This document shows positions 18,031 through 26,976 of a stretch of DNA of 64,000 nucleotides, in pieces (positions within the stretch are counted from its first letter, which is position 1; the number at the start of each line of letters is the position of its first letter). The translations under genes were made by a program, and so were the position numbers. Location of the stretch: contig NZ_CP126958.1 in NCBI RefSeq assembly GCF_002871915.2, positions 1,426,001 to 1,490,000 on the forward strand, in the 5' to 3' direction. The DNA is from Aerococcus loyolae (lineage in GTDB: Bacteria; Bacillota; Bacilli; Lactobacillales; Aerococcaceae). Below the pieces are notes generated by a model. It made no database searches. It was not told where the DNA came from and saw nothing but the letters and a program-made list of their open reading frames with translations.

Positions 18031-19332
18031 TTATTTGTCGGCTTCAAAGGATTCAAAGACCAGCTCTCTTAATTCACCAACAAGGTAAAGGCTGCCAAAG
18101 ACACAGATAAGGCAATCCCCCTCCTGCTGGTCAGCCCATCGTCTGGCATAGGCCATAGCGTCTTCATTATTCTGAGCGGTGTAGGTGTTTACCTTTTGGA
18201 GGCCTGTAACCATATGGGTGGCCTTGGTGAGTTCACTGGCTGTCATGGCCCGGTCTGAATCAGGGGTAATGGTGACAATCTCATCAAATAAGTGAACGAC
18301 CTCTCCTAACATGCGGTAGACATCCTTATCCCTGAGCATGCCGGTAATGCCTAAGCGAGGTATATTAGGGAAGTAATCCTCAACGGCGTGACGCATGGCC
18401 CGGACCCCATCTAAATTATGGCTACCATCAATAATAATTTCTGGATCTTGGTGAACCCATTCAAAACGTCCTGGCCAAGAAACTGTCTGTAAACCTTCTT
18501 TTATCTGCTTGAGCTCTACATTAAAACCAGCTCGTTTGATTTCAGCTAAAGCCTCAATCGCTAAGCAAGCATTAAGCACTTGGTGTTTTCCCAATAAGTT
18601 AAGGTGATAATTCTCTCCCTTATAAGTAAAAACTTGCTGACGGTTTTCCGGGTGAATATTCTCAATACTTTCTGTATCAATCGTCTTCAAAGGCGCTCCT
18701 TGACGTTCAGCAGTCGCACTTAATACTTCAATCGCCTCTTTCGGATAGGGGTAAACCACCACCGGAGTGTAGTACTTAATAATCCCCGCTTTTTCTTTAG
18801 CAATTTCTGAAATGGTATGGCCCAGGATATTTTCATGGTCTAAGGCAATCTTAGTAATCACACTGACTAAAGGACTCTTCACCAGGTTAGTGGCATCCAA
18901 GCGACCACCTAATCCCACTTCTAGAACAATAATATCGCAGCCTTCATGGTAAAAGATCAACCAAGCCATGGCAGTAAATAATTCAAACTCGCTACATTGA
19001 ATCTTAGTGCCGGCAAGTTTTTCCTTCATGTAGTCTTTCATGGCTCGCAGCTTTTCATCAGCGATATTCTCCCCGTTAATCCGGATACGCTCATTAAAAC
19101 TCACTAAAGATGGTGAGGTATACAAACCTACCTTATAGCCAGCTAATTGGAGGGTCCTAGCAATCATTGAGGCGGTTGAGCCCTTGCCATTGGTGCCGGC
19201 GATATGGACAGTAGGCAATTTGTCTTGGGGATTATCAAAGACCGCCATTAAGTCGCGAATATGGTCTAGGCCCAGGGTCCATTTGCCCCGCTCTAAGACC
19301 GGTAAATCTTTTTCAAATTCTTCATAATCCAT
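18031..19332 (-). CDS. folC: Folylpolyglutamate synthase
   Basis: 433-residue Mur-ligase-fold enzyme that adds glutamate to folates and so retains them in the cell. It has the P-loop AGTNGKGSTASMIA (about residues 45-58), the Omega-loop region LYTSPSLVSFNERI, EVGLGGRLDATN and DGSHNLDGVRAM of the C-terminal domain. It could also carry dihydrofolate synthase activity, as in many bacteria; no other folate genes are nearby. The start is ATG 19332. The 580 bases upstream carry the tandem hairpin repeats. Confidence 0.94.
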   Translation of the reverse strand: MDYEEFEKDLPVLERGKWTLGLDHIRDLMAVFDNPQDKLPTVHIAGTNGKGSTASMIARTLQLAGYKVGLYTSPSLVSFNERIRINGENIADEKLRAMKDYMKEKLAGTKIQCSEFELFTAMAWLIFYHEGCDIIVLEVGLGGRLDATNLVKSPLVSVITKIALDHENILGHTISEIAKEKAGIIKYYTPVVVYPYPKEAIEVLSATAERQGAPLKTIDTESIENIHPENRQQVFTYKGENYHLNLLGKHQVLNACLAIEALAEIKRAGFNVELKQIKEGLQTVSWPGRFEWVHQDPEIIIDGSHNLDGVRAMRHAVEDYFPNIPRLGITGMLRDKDVYRMLGEVVHLFDEIVTITPDSDRAMTASELTKATHMVTGLQKVNTYTAQNNEDAMAYARRWADQQEGDCLICVFGSLYLVGELRELVFESFEADK

Positions 19333-19439
19333 CTAATTTGGGTCATCCTTTCACATATCCAGGTCAATGATTAAACTGCCCGCTCTATTTAAGTTATAGG
19401 AGCAGTCAAAAGTCTGCTTTCTCTTATAGTATACTAAGT

Positions 19440-19488
19440 TTTTTCGCGCTGGGATAGCCTTAGCTTTATTTTGTCAGCTTGCACTCTC
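19440..19488 (-). repeat. Hairpin repeat element, truncated copy
   Basis: Only the end motif (GTCAGCTTGCACTCTCT) of the family is recognisable, directly before copy C. The part to its left has lost clear similarity. Confidence 0.55.
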
Positions 19489-19493
19489 TTTCC

Positions 19494-19618
19494 AAACCTG
19501 TTCCAAACCTGCTCGCTGACAAAAGTGAACTCCGCTTCAGAAATATTTGGCAATCCTTTTCAAGGATTTCCGCATATTTCTTCCAGCGTTTCACTTTTTG
19601 ATGTCAGCTCACACTCTA
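19494..19618 (-). repeat. Hairpin repeat element, copy C
   Basis: AAACCTGTTCC start motif, arms GCTGAC/GTCAGC, AAAAGTGAA/TTTCACTTTT and GAAATAT/ATATTTC, apical hairpin AATCC-tttttc-like-GGATT, and end TCACACTCTA. The otherwise constant loop motif reads TCCGCTTCA and its partner TTCCAGCG, so an A-T pair of copies A and B is replaced here by G-C, a compensatory change. Confidence 0.88.
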
Positions 19619-19622
19619 TTTC

Positions 19623-19910
19623 AAACCTGTTCCAGTCACAGGACGAACATCCACTTCAAAAACTGTCAACGCTCAGGCTTAATTGAGTTCGGTTGCCAAA
19701 CTTGAAGTCACTTCAGAAAATACCAACACACAGCCTCCCTGTGCTTATGGTATTTTCCTCCAGTGATCCAAGTCTCTAACGGCACCCTCACATCCTTATA
19801 ACTGAGCTTATACCAGTTTCCTCCAGTTGCTATAGCTGTTCGAAGCATTAGCGAGTTACAGATATAGTATGCGTAGCGGTTTCGCCCTTTTATGTGACCG
19901 TCACACTCTA
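19623..19910 (-). repeat. Hairpin repeat element, composite copy D
   Basis: A 288-bp element bounded by AAACCTGTTCC and GTCACACTCTA with outer arms GTCACA/TGTGAC. It contains TCCACTTCA near its left end, an internal unit with arm GAAAATACCA/TGGTATTTTC flanked by CACTTCA and CTCCAGTG, and a 53-bp segment (19826-19878) also found in copy G. It looks like nested or fused copies. Read with ndpA, it begins ten bases after that gene's stop. Confidence 0.82.
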
Positions 19911-19914
19911 TTCC

Positions 19915-20916
19915 TTAAAACATATTTTTTATGGATTCGATGTTTTTGATGGTTACACTGATTGTTCCATCGGGGTTATTGCTTAATTCAATGACGTCGG
20001 GATCGTAGAACAAGTCGAGGGGGATGGTGATTTCAATGCCATTGTCCAGTTTCAATTTTTGCCTTTGGAGTTTTGTAGGAATGCTTTCAACTTCTTGCAT
20101 CATTTCATTGTCAAAAGGGAAAGTCTGGGTTTCTTCCAAATAGGATTGTTTCTTGGCCAGGTTATCTTCGTAGAGATAATCAGCAATCCGCTCATTGGAA
20201 AAGCCTTCCTCCCCACTCATTTCATGGTAGAGGATATCCTTAGCCTTGGCTAGGGATTGGTAGACCGGTTCATCATAAGTGTGAGCCGTTTTTTCAACGG
20301 CTTTCTTGATGGCCTGGATACTTTCCTTGGCACTGGGTTTAGTCGGCACTTTCAGGTACAATTCGCTAAAATAATTGACCTTTTCCCCTAGACTTTCAAT
20401 TTCATGCTTCTTTTCTACTAAGTCATACTGGCCACTGGCTAAATTAACCACGATGCCTTCATCAATAGCCTGTTTAGCAGAAGGCAGGATGTTTTTGTGA
20501 ATAATGAGATCATTTTGAACATTGTCATCATTATAGACCAAGTGATGGGTATAGGACTCATTGTGGTTGAGCTTAAAGGCCGCCAGGTAATCCTCTCCTT
20601 GGTCATCAGAAAAACGCAGCCAGAGTAAGTCAGCCGCAGGAATATCAGGGTTTAATTGGATAAATTGAAACCATTGACTAGCCAATGCTTGGCTATTGGG
20701 AATAAAGTCTGCTGCAGCCGCTTGAAATTGCTGGTATTTTTCATTATCAGCTGGAAAGATCCCCCGCTTCTTCTTATCGGTAACCCAGACCTTATCAATT
20801 AAGGCATGCATATATTTAAATAAATGATTACTATCAACTGCTAAGGGGAGTTCAGACATGACCCCCTGGTTAATGTTTTGATCATAGATATGTAAGATTG
20901 CTTCTTTAATAATCAA
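19915..20916 (-). CDS. Nucleoid-associated protein NdpA/YejK family
   Basis: 333 residues of the NdpA family, which coats DNA in the nucleoid of many bacteria. The N-terminus MIIKEAILHIYDQNINQG (after re-setting the start) is the family hallmark, and the C-terminus has short beta segments (GIEITIPLDLFYDPDVIELS). The start was set at TTG 20916, with GGAGGAG nine bases upstream; a TTG at 20934 would place the RBS inside the gene. It is preceded by the galU terminator and followed by the composite hairpin repeat. Confidence 0.88.
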   Translation of the reverse strand: MIIKEAILHIYDQNINQGVMSELPLAVDSNHLFKYMHALIDKVWVTDKKKRGIFPADNEKYQQFQAAAADFIPNSQALASQWFQFIQLNPDIPAADLLWLRFSDDQGEDYLAAFKLNHNESYTHHLVYNDDNVQNDLIIHKNILPSAKQAIDEGIVVNLASGQYDLVEKKHEIESLGEKVNYFSELYLKVPTKPSAKESIQAIKKAVEKTAHTYDEPVYQSLAKAKDILYHEMSGEEGFSNERIADYLYEDNLAKKQSYLEETQTFPFDNEMMQEVESIPTKLQRQKLKLDNGIEITIPLDLFYDPDVIELSNNPDGTISVTIKNIESIKNMF

Positions 20917-20937
20917 AAATCTGCTCTCCTCCAATGA

Positions 20938-20968
20938 AAAAGTCTCCCTCAGCTAGTTGAAGGAGACT
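20938..20968 (-). terminator. Terminator of the ytpR-murC-galU operon
   Basis: AGTCTCC pairs with GGAGACT, followed on the minus strand by TTTTTC. It lies between galU and ndpA, so ndpA is partly insulated. Confidence 0.78.
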
Positions 20969-20976
20969 AGATGACT

Positions 20977-21867
20977 TTATTTTTCCGCTTTTAAGCGGGG
21001 GATGATTTCTTGCTTTAAATAATCATTGAGGCCTTGGCTGGTTTCTTCGTGGTGTAAGGCATATTGGATGCTGGCCTCGATAAGTCCCAAGGGTTCTCCC
21101 ACTTCATACCATTGGCCATGGAAGTGGGTGGATAAAACCGGATGGTCCTTAGCCAGTAAATTTAAAGCGTCGGTAAGTTCAATTTCTCCAGATTGAGGGT
21201 TAACACCAACCGCTTCAATCGCTGAAAAAATCTCAGGGGTTAAGACATAACGTCCACAAATGGCCATGGCGGGGTCATAATTGGGTTCTGTGGGTTTCTC
21301 CACGAGGCCACTGATATCATAGACATCTCCCGACCGTGAGCTAGCTTCATCAACAATTCCATAATGCTTAGCCTCTTGGTTGGAGACTGCTTGGGTCAGG
21401 ATAGCTGTTGCTTGGTAGCGTTCAGCAATTTCCATGACCTGCTTAGAAGCGGGCTTATCGGAAACCATAATATTATCGCCCAGGGTTAAGAGAAAAGGTT
21501 CGTTCCCTACAAAGGACTTGGCTTGTAGGATGGCGTCGCCAAGCCCCTTAGGATAGTGTTGGCGTTTGAACTGAATATTATGTAAGGTGCTAGATTGAAC
21601 CATTTCCAATAAGTCTGCCTTACCCTTTTCAGTAAGGTTTTGCTCTAACTCATAATTAGAGTCGAAATGGTCTTCGATAGAGCGCTTGTTGCGCCCAGTA
21701 ACAATGAGAATTTCTTCAATTCCACTGGACAGCACTTCTTCAACAATAAATTGAATGACTGGCTTATCCATCAAAGGGAGCATTTCTTTGGCAGTGGCTT
21801 TAGTAATAGGGAGAAAACGCGTCCCCAAACCTGCTGCCGGGATTACTGCCTTCTTAATGGTCATCAT
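20977..21867 (-). CDS. galU: UTP--glucose-1-phosphate uridylyltransferase
   Basis: 296 residues. Makes UDP-glucose from UTP and glucose-1-phosphate for glycolipid, teichoic acid glycosylation and capsule. The nucleotide-binding signature AVIPAAGLGTRFLP, LTLGDNIM, GLVEKPTEPNYDPA and YVLTPEIF are present. I set the start at ATG 21867 (MMTIKKAVIPAAG), preceded by AAGGAG. This overlaps the murC stop by 14 bases, so translation is probably coupled. Confidence 0.95.
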   Translation of the reverse strand: MMTIKKAVIPAAGLGTRFLPITKATAKEMLPLMDKPVIQFIVEEVLSSGIEEILIVTGRNKRSIEDHFDSNYELEQNLTEKGKADLLEMVQSSTLHNIQFKRQHYPKGLGDAILQAKSFVGNEPFLLTLGDNIMVSDKPASKQVMEIAERYQATAILTQAVSNQEAKHYGIVDEASSRSGDVYDISGLVEKPTEPNYDPAMAICGRYVLTPEIFSAIEAVGVNPQSGEIELTDALNLLAKDHPVLSTHFHGQWYEVGEPLGLIEASIQYALHHEETSQGLNDYLKQEIIPRLKAEK

Positions 21868-23212
21868 CTGACAACTCCTTATCTGTGTGCCCATTTTCTA
21901 ACAAGGCGGCTTCATAGGCCTTGGCATATTTAGGAACATCACCAGCTCCCATAAAGAGAATCACCGCATCCTTATAAGCGAGTAATGAAGTCATATCGTC
22001 TAAATCAAGCGCCGCATGCGGAACCGTTAAACGATCCAGGACATCTTGGCTGGATACTTGGTGGTGGTCGGTTTCCCGTGCTGAAGCAAAGATATCACAG
22101 ACATAAGCCGCATCGGACTTGTCTAAAGCCTCGGCAAATTGGTCCAATAGTGCCAGGGTCCGCGAATAGGTATGAGGTTGGAAGACACTAATCACTTGCT
22201 TATCTGGATATTGTTGGCGGGCGGCATCAATGGTCGCTTTGATTTCTGAAGGATGGTGGGCATAGTCATCGACAATCACCATATCCTCAACAAAACGTTC
22301 GTTAAAGCGACGTTTCACACCCTTAAAGCTGGTCAAGGCTTCTTGAACATCCTCTGGGTCAAAGCCTTCTAAATAACAGAAACCAATCACTGCCAGGCTA
22401 TTCAAGATGCTATGTTGGCCAAAGGTATGGATGGAAAAGTTGCCATAATGCTTACCTTGGACCCAGACGTCAAAGTGAGAGCCCTTGGTGTTACGAACGA
22501 TATCCTTGGCAACAATATCAAAATCATCATTGTCAATGCCGTAATACCATACGTCGACCTCATCCTTCAGTTTTTGTAGGTAAGGATCATCTCCATAGGC
22601 AATCACTTTATTCTTCACTTGGTGGGCAAATTTTCGGTTAGCAGCAAAGACTTCTTCAATATTGTGGTAAAAATCGGGATGGTCGAAGTCGATATTGGTA
22701 AAGATGGCATAATCAGGTTCATAAGCTAAGAAATGTTCCCGGTATTCGTCGGCTTCTAAGACAAAATATTCCCCGTCTTCTACGCCCTTACCAGTCCCGT
22801 CTCCAATCAGGTAGGAAGTCGTTTTTAAGCTACCTAGAACATGGGCCATAAGACCGGTGGTTGAGGTTTTCCCGTGAGAACCGGTGATAGCAACACTGGT
22901 ATATTTCTTAATGAGTTCACCTAAGAAGTAATGGTAGCGGGTAACGGTCAAGCCTAACTCCTTGGCCCGGACAACTTCAGGGTGGTCATCTTTAAAGGCG
23001 TTCCCACAAATCACCGTCATCCCTTCATGGATATTGTCAGGATCAAAAGGTAATACGGTGATGCCCGCTTCCTTCAAACCTTCCTCAGTAAAGAAATGAT
23101 CAGTGACATCAGAACCCTGGACCTGATAGCCAGCTCCTTTAAGAACGCGTGCGAGAGCACTCATGCCTGTGCCTTTGATTCCGGTAAAATGATAGGTCAA
23201 TTCTTTATCCAT
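21854..23212 (-). CDS. murC: UDP-N-acetylmuramate--L-alanine ligase
   Basis: 452-residue Mur ligase that adds the first amino acid to UDP-MurNAc in peptidoglycan synthesis. It shows the N-terminal Rossmann motif FTGIKGTGMSALARVL, the ATP P-loop ITGSHGKTSTTGLMA, the central EADEYREHFL and VDDYAHHPSEIKATI, and the C-terminal ligase domain. It is preceded by an unknown basic protein gene and followed by galU; the murC next to ytpR arrangement is common in Firmicutes. Confidence 0.96.
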   Translation of the reverse strand: MDKELTYHFTGIKGTGMSALARVLKGAGYQVQGSDVTDHFFTEEGLKEAGITVLPFDPDNIHEGMTVICGNAFKDDHPEVVRAKELGLTVTRYHYFLGELIKKYTSVAITGSHGKTSTTGLMAHVLGSLKTTSYLIGDGTGKGVEDGEYFVLEADEYREHFLAYEPDYAIFTNIDFDHPDFYHNIEEVFAANRKFAHQVKNKVIAYGDDPYLQKLKDEVDVWYYGIDNDDFDIVAKDIVRNTKGSHFDVWVQGKHYGNFSIHTFGQHSILNSLAVIGFCYLEGFDPEDVQEALTSFKGVKRRFNERFVEDMVIVDDYAHHPSEIKATIDAARQQYPDKQVISVFQPHTYSRTLALLDQFAEALDKSDAAYVCDIFASARETDHHQVSSQDVLDRLTVPHAALDLDDMTSLLAYKDAVILFMGAGDVPKYAKAYEAALLENGHTDKELSDDDH

Positions 23213-23215
23213 GTC

Positions 23216-23932
23216 TTATTTGTCTCCGTTTCCATCTTGATGCTTTTTGAAAGGGGGTTGGTCTTTAGCTAGGCCATCATCCTGACCTAGGAAAGAGTTC
23301 CCCTTGAGGGGTCTTTCCTCAGCCATAATTGACTGTAAACCCCGGTTTAAATGCTTCTTGGGTCTTGCTTTACTTTTGTTCGAGTTAGGCTGATTTGTAG
23401 AAGCCGAATCGCGTTTTTGGCTAGTCCTTGGCGACGCCGTTTTCTTACTTGGGCTTTGAGAAGGCAGTTCTGCTTTTGTCCCTTTGTCTTGAGCAGGATT
23501 GCTGGTCTGGCTATTCAACCAGGTTGAGGGCAGCTCAGTCGGTTTAAAGGGCTTTTTACTCTGGTACATTTGAAATTCTTTAATTTCACGCCGTAAGCGG
23601 GCCTGCTTTTCTCTTTTATCCTCACGAATGGAGTTTTGCTTGTAATGGTAGGGACTATTTTGTCGCTGGTCATTAATTTCTTTGCGACGCCGCATAGCCT
23701 CTGAACGATCAGGACGAACAGAGGCTCGGTTAGCTTGATAAGGTGAACTATTAATTACCATCTGATCATCGTCAATATGGAAGCTGACCGGGGCTTCTTT
23801 GCCTAAGCGCTGGTCATTATTTTCCTGGTAATTGCTATAGTCACGGCTTAAATAGTTAGGGAAATCAAGGACAGAGTGCTTAGGCTTAATCCGCTGCGTA
23901 TTCTCTTTACGATAAAAAGGGACAAAGGCCAT
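23216..23932 (-). CDS. Uncharacterised basic, low-complexity protein in the ytpR-murC operon
   Basis: 238 residues that I do not recognise as a known domain. It is hydrophilic and strongly basic, with no membrane segment. An N-terminal block (MAFVPFYRKENTQRIKPKHS) and a short acidic stretch SFHIDDDQMVI are followed by arginine-rich repeats (SEAMRRRKEINDQRQ, REKQARLRREIKEF) and a Ser/Lys/Pro-rich tail. It sits between ytpR and murC, the slot held in Bacillus by the FtsK-like translocase SftA (YtpST). It lacks a motor domain, so at most it resembles the disordered linker of such a protein. Candidate roles in division or nucleoid binding are guesses from position and charge. Confidence 0.75.
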   Translation of the reverse strand: MAFVPFYRKENTQRIKPKHSVLDFPNYLSRDYSNYQENNDQRLGKEAPVSFHIDDDQMVINSSPYQANRASVRPDRSEAMRRRKEINDQRQNSPYHYKQNSIREDKREKQARLRREIKEFQMYQSKKPFKPTELPSTWLNSQTSNPAQDKGTKAELPSQSPSKKTASPRTSQKRDSASTNQPNSNKSKARPKKHLNRGLQSIMAEERPLKGNSFLGQDDGLAKDQPPFKKHQDGNGDK

Positions 23933-23986
23933 ATCCTCTCATTCCTTTCTTGATAAAATATTTCAGTGAACCTGTCAATGACTCCT

Positions 23987-24613
23987 TTAATCTAATTGAT
24001 CTTTGATTGACTCAAAAGGAGTTCCTGGGGTCAATTCATCGTCAAGCACTAAGATGCCTTGACGTTCATGGTCAGGGTCCAAGCCTAATTCATAGGCGGA
24101 ACAAATCATCCCATTACTTTTCACTCCGCGCAATTCTCCTGGCCAGATAATCTGTCCATTAGGCATAACTGCCCCACTCAGGGCCACGACTACGGTCTGC
24201 CCTTGGTCAATATTGCTTGCCCCACAAACAATTTGTTGGATGCCTGCCGGGCCCACTTGGGTTTGGGTAACATGCAAGTGGTCAGAATTTTCATGGTCGA
24301 CACATTCCACTACCTTTCCTACCACAATCCGGGGTTCGTTTGAGATTTTGATGGTTTCAAAACCTTGTTCATAGAATAATTGGTTAATTTGCTCAATTTG
24401 AGCATCTTCTAAGAGAACATGTCCTGTCCCCTTTATCTCCATATAAGTCGAAATATTATTGATATTATAACCAATGGTTTCTTTATTTTCCTTGTTATAA
24501 ATACGTGTCACATCGGACAACGTTTCAGTTTCTATTAGTTCACGAGGAAGATCTGCTGACGTCAGCATCAACACATCGCCTACTCCTCGAGGATTGTAGA
24601 AACTAAGCCACAT
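23987..24613 (-). CDS. ytpR: YtpR-type tRNA-binding-domain protein
   Basis: 208 residues. A short N-terminal domain (MWLSFYNPRGVGDVLM) is followed by an EMAP/CsaA-like tRNA-binding fold (VVGKVVECVDHENSDHLHV, QIVCGASNID, PGELRGVKSNGMICSAYELG), the same fold as the N-terminal part of PheT at the other end of the window. Its biological role is not well defined. The start is ATG 24613, preceded by AAAGGAGAAG; the frame extends further upstream without need. Likely first gene of the ytpR-unknown-murC-galU operon. Confidence 0.9.
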   Translation of the reverse strand: MWLSFYNPRGVGDVLMLTSADLPRELIETETLSDVTRIYNKENKETIGYNINNISTYMEIKGTGHVLLEDAQIEQINQLFYEQGFETIKISNEPRIVVGKVVECVDHENSDHLHVTQTQVGPAGIQQIVCGASNIDQGQTVVVALSGAVMPNGQIIWPGELRGVKSNGMICSAYELGLDPDHERQGILVLDDELTPGTPFESIKDQLD

Positions 24614-24760
24614 AATTAACTTCTCCTTTATATTGCTTGCCCGATTTATATCAGCGAGCAAGTCATTAAATCTTTACAAAGTATCGTGTAAATTATAAAC
24701 TGAAACCGTTAAAAAGGCAATTCAAGCCTAATTCCAAAATATACCCCTTTCTCTAGCCTC

Positions 24761-24789
24761 CTGCAAGAAAAGCTTAAGCGTGTTATAAT
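24761..24789 (+). promoter_or_regulatory. Promoter of the PepSY-like gene
   Basis: TATAAT at 24784-24789 with an extended TG-like upstream base and a weak -35 (CTGCAA) at 17-base spacing. Confidence 0.55.
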
Positions 24790-24840
24790 TAAAAGAAATA
24801 TTGCGCTTAATCCATTAAACAAAGGAGATTGACATTCACT

Positions 24841-25227
24841 ATGGTAAAAAAAGCCCTAATTAATCAGTTGAAAGATAGCGTTTTTCCCAACGATCAAAAG
24901 CAAAACTACGCCCTGGCCGGCAGCCTCTTTGCCTGTGGATTAGTCATTGGTGGCGTTGCTGCGGCTTTAATTTATGACCAAGTCCAAGCCCATAAGGCTA
25001 AAGACGGCATGGAAGTTTTAGAGGCCGTCAAAGACCACTTTAAAAAAGACGGCGACATCGAAGGCTCTTGGATTGAACTCCAACCGGTCCATGTTAACCG
25101 GTTTGGCCAAGAGCAAAAGCTCTATTACGGTGGTATCTCCCGTTTAGAAAATAATAAAGTCGTTCAATATGAATTCTATGCCGACGCAATCACAGGCAAT
25201 ATTGTTGATATTTTTGCCATTGACTAA
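24841..25227 (+). CDS. Small membrane-anchored protein with PepSY-like C-terminus
   Basis: 128 residues. A short cytoplasmic N-terminus is followed by one hydrophobic segment (about residues 24-45, ALAGSLFACGLVIGGVAAAL), then an extracytoplasmic domain. The tail (YEFYADAITGNIVDIFAID) resembles PepSY repeats, which are thought to inhibit or chaperone secreted enzymes. The start is uncertain: ATG 24841 lies 13 bases from AAAGGAG, while a TTG at 24829 is too close to it. Transcribed alone between divergent ytpR and convergent trmB. Confidence 0.75.
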   Translation: MVKKALINQLKDSVFPNDQKQNYALAGSLFACGLVIGGVAAALIYDQVQAHKAKDGMEVLEAVKDHFKKDGDIEGSWIELQPVHVNRFGQEQKLYYGGISRLENNKVVQYEFYADAITGNIVDIFAID

Positions 25228-25242
25228 TAGATCATGCTTAAG

Positions 25243-25294
25243 AAAAACCAAGCCGGAAGTGCTCAAAATGAAGAGACTGCCCGCTTGGTTTTTT
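25243..25294 (+). terminator. Terminator of the PepSY-like gene
   Basis: AAAACCAAGC pairs with GCTTGGTTTTTT across a 29-base loop. Confidence 0.82.
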
Positions 25295-25319
25295 ATCAAC
25301 AGGATTTTGCTTTTATCGC

Positions 25320-25961
25320 TCAACTTTTAAAGTGAGCAATTAGGCGGTAGATTCTTTGACCTCTTTGGGAGAACTTAGCCTCATACTCGGTCATAATATT
25401 ATCTGTTACCCCACTATTGTGGAGGTCTAAGGATACATCATCTAAGACCATTCCATAATGGGAGAGCGAAATTAAGGAATACTCAAAGAGCCCTTGGTTA
25501 TCCGTCTTGAAAATTAAGCGACCGTCTGCTTTTAAGATGTTTTGGTATTGCTTGAGGAAGTTTTCATGGGTCAAGCGGCGCTTGGCATGGCGTTTTTTGG
25601 GCCAAGGATCGGAAAAATTTAAGTAAATTTCACTAACTTCATCTTGGGCAAACATATCACTGACATGGTTACCATCTCCGCGGATGAAACGCAGGTTGCT
25701 TAATTCGGTTTCCATGGCCTTCTGTAGGGCCATAACTAAGACATCAGAGATCATTTCGATGCCGATAAAATTAATTTCAGGATAGGTCTTAGCCATTTCA
25801 ATTAGAAATTGGCCCTTCCCGGTACCAACTTCTACATGGATAGGATGGTCATTGGCAAATATTTCATGCCAGTGGCCTTTTTTGTCGTAAGGGTCAGTAA
25901 TCACCCATTCAGGGTGTTGGGCGATCAAGTCTTTGGCCCAGGGTTTGTGACGTACACGCAT
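25320..25961 (-). CDS. trmB: tRNA (guanine-N7-)-methyltransferase
   Basis: 213 residues. Makes m7G46 in tRNA. It has the SAM motif VEVGTGKGQFLIEMA, the RNA/base-binding motif LNFSDPWPKKRHAKRR and the C-terminal TEYEAKFSQRG typical of TrmB. A good RBS (AAGGAGGAAG) precedes the ATG at 25961. It lies downstream of ccrZ, as in streptococci and bacilli, but a terminator hairpin lies between them, so part of its transcription may start in the gap. Confidence 0.96.
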   Translation of the reverse strand: MRVRHKPWAKDLIAQHPEWVITDPYDKKGHWHEIFANDHPIHVEVGTGKGQFLIEMAKTYPEINFIGIEMISDVLVMALQKAMETELSNLRFIRGDGNHVSDMFAQDEVSEIYLNFSDPWPKKRHAKRRLTHENFLKQYQNILKADGRLIFKTDNQGLFEYSLISLSHYGMVLDDVSLDLHNSGVTDNIMTEYEAKFSQRGQRIYRLIAHFKS

Positions 25962-25994
25962 AGTCTTCCTCCTTAGTGGTGTTTGCTAACTTAG

Positions 25995-26027
25995 AAAAAG
26001 GTTGTGACCCTTGCCACAACCTTTTTT
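25995..26027 (-). terminator. Terminator-like hairpin between ccrZ and trmB
   Basis: AAAAAGGTTGTG and CACAACCTTTTTT form a near-perfect stem with T runs on both strands. Confidence 0.82.
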
Positions 26028-26065
26028 AATTGACAAATGTTTTTAAACTAATGCTGATCATTTTC

Positions 26066-26899
26066 CTAGTCAATAGACCAGGAAGTGATGGGGTTTTCTT
26101 GGTTACTGCTTTTAAAATAGCGGTTTTCATAGATGTGTCTGAGCAATAAAATACTTTCATTAATGTGATAGATACGTTTTTTCTGATAGTCTGCCTTAAT
26201 TAAAAAGAGCAAATTCATTAATGAATACCATTCAATCCGTAAATAGGTTTCTTCACTAACATGTAAGTTATACAGATCAAACCAGTGATCCCAATCTTCC
26301 AAGGGAATATATTGGACTAAGAGCTGGGTAATGTCAAAAATAGGGTCAGCAATGCAGACCTTCTCCCAGTCTACCAAGTATAAGCGATGGTCTTCTGACA
26401 AAATAAAATTACGGCGATTGAGGTCGCTATGGCAGACAGTTCGCCGGGCATTTTGCACAAAAGACAGGGTGTCATAGAGGTAATCCTTGACGCTATTAAT
26501 ATAGGTTAGGGAGTCCAGATCCTCACTAAGATTGTTTTCAAATTCGTGTAAGAAATCTTCTGGTTTATAGGTCTTCCCACCAATCTTCACCAGCATATTA
26601 TAGAGATTGTCGGAGTGATGGTAGCGTGACATTAACTTAGTCACGATGCCTTGCTGGATTTCTTGGGCTGACAGGGTGTGTCCATATAGCCATTCTTGAG
26701 CTGAGTAGACATCACCGCTAGCAGTTCTTTTGGTCCAGATCAAGCGAGGGGTAATCCCCTCCATGGACAAGGCAGCTAAAAAAGGAGAAGAATTTCGCTT
26801 CAGAAATATCCGCTCTTGATTATGTGTTCCCATAAAAGCTTGGCCAGTATCGCCACCTATTGGGTGCAAGGTCCATTCTTTATCGAATTGGAACTCCAT
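26066..26899 (-). CDS. ccrZ: Phosphotransferase-family cell-cycle regulator CcrZ (YtmP-like)
   Basis: 277 residues of the aminoglycoside/choline-kinase-like fold. The catalytic loop reads VCHSDLNRRNFIL and the metal-binding DxD region LYLVDWEKVCIADPIFDI. Its position next to trmB matches ccrZ of pneumococcus and ytmP of Bacillus, where the protein links cell division with DnaA-dependent replication start. The name rests on fold plus synteny, so the role is inferred. AAAGGGAGGAG precedes the ATG. Confidence 0.85.
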   Translation of the reverse strand: MEFQFDKEWTLHPIGGDTGQAFMGTHNQERIFLKRNSSPFLAALSMEGITPRLIWTKRTASGDVYSAQEWLYGHTLSAQEIQQGIVTKLMSRYHHSDNLYNMLVKIGGKTYKPEDFLHEFENNLSEDLDSLTYINSVKDYLYDTLSFVQNARRTVCHSDLNRRNFILSEDHRLYLVDWEKVCIADPIFDITQLLVQYIPLEDWDHWFDLYNLHVSEETYLRIEWYSLMNLLFLIKADYQKKRIYHINESILLLRHIYENRYFKSSNQENPITSWSID

Positions 26900-26976
26900 A
26901 ACTTCTCCTCCCTTTCTCCCGATTATATTTAAACAGTATCTCTTATTTTAGTCAGAAATTAGAGGATCGTCAATAA

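Noticed and set aside
19471..19686. A 71-codon frame over the tandem hairpin repeats.
   Set aside because: It crosses repeat boundaries, has no RBS and reads the structural arms; chance frame.
19440..19910. Possible CRISPR array because of tandem, partly palindromic repeats.
   Set aside because: Units differ in length (about 125 and 288 bp), arms differ between units, there are no uniform spacers and no cas genes.
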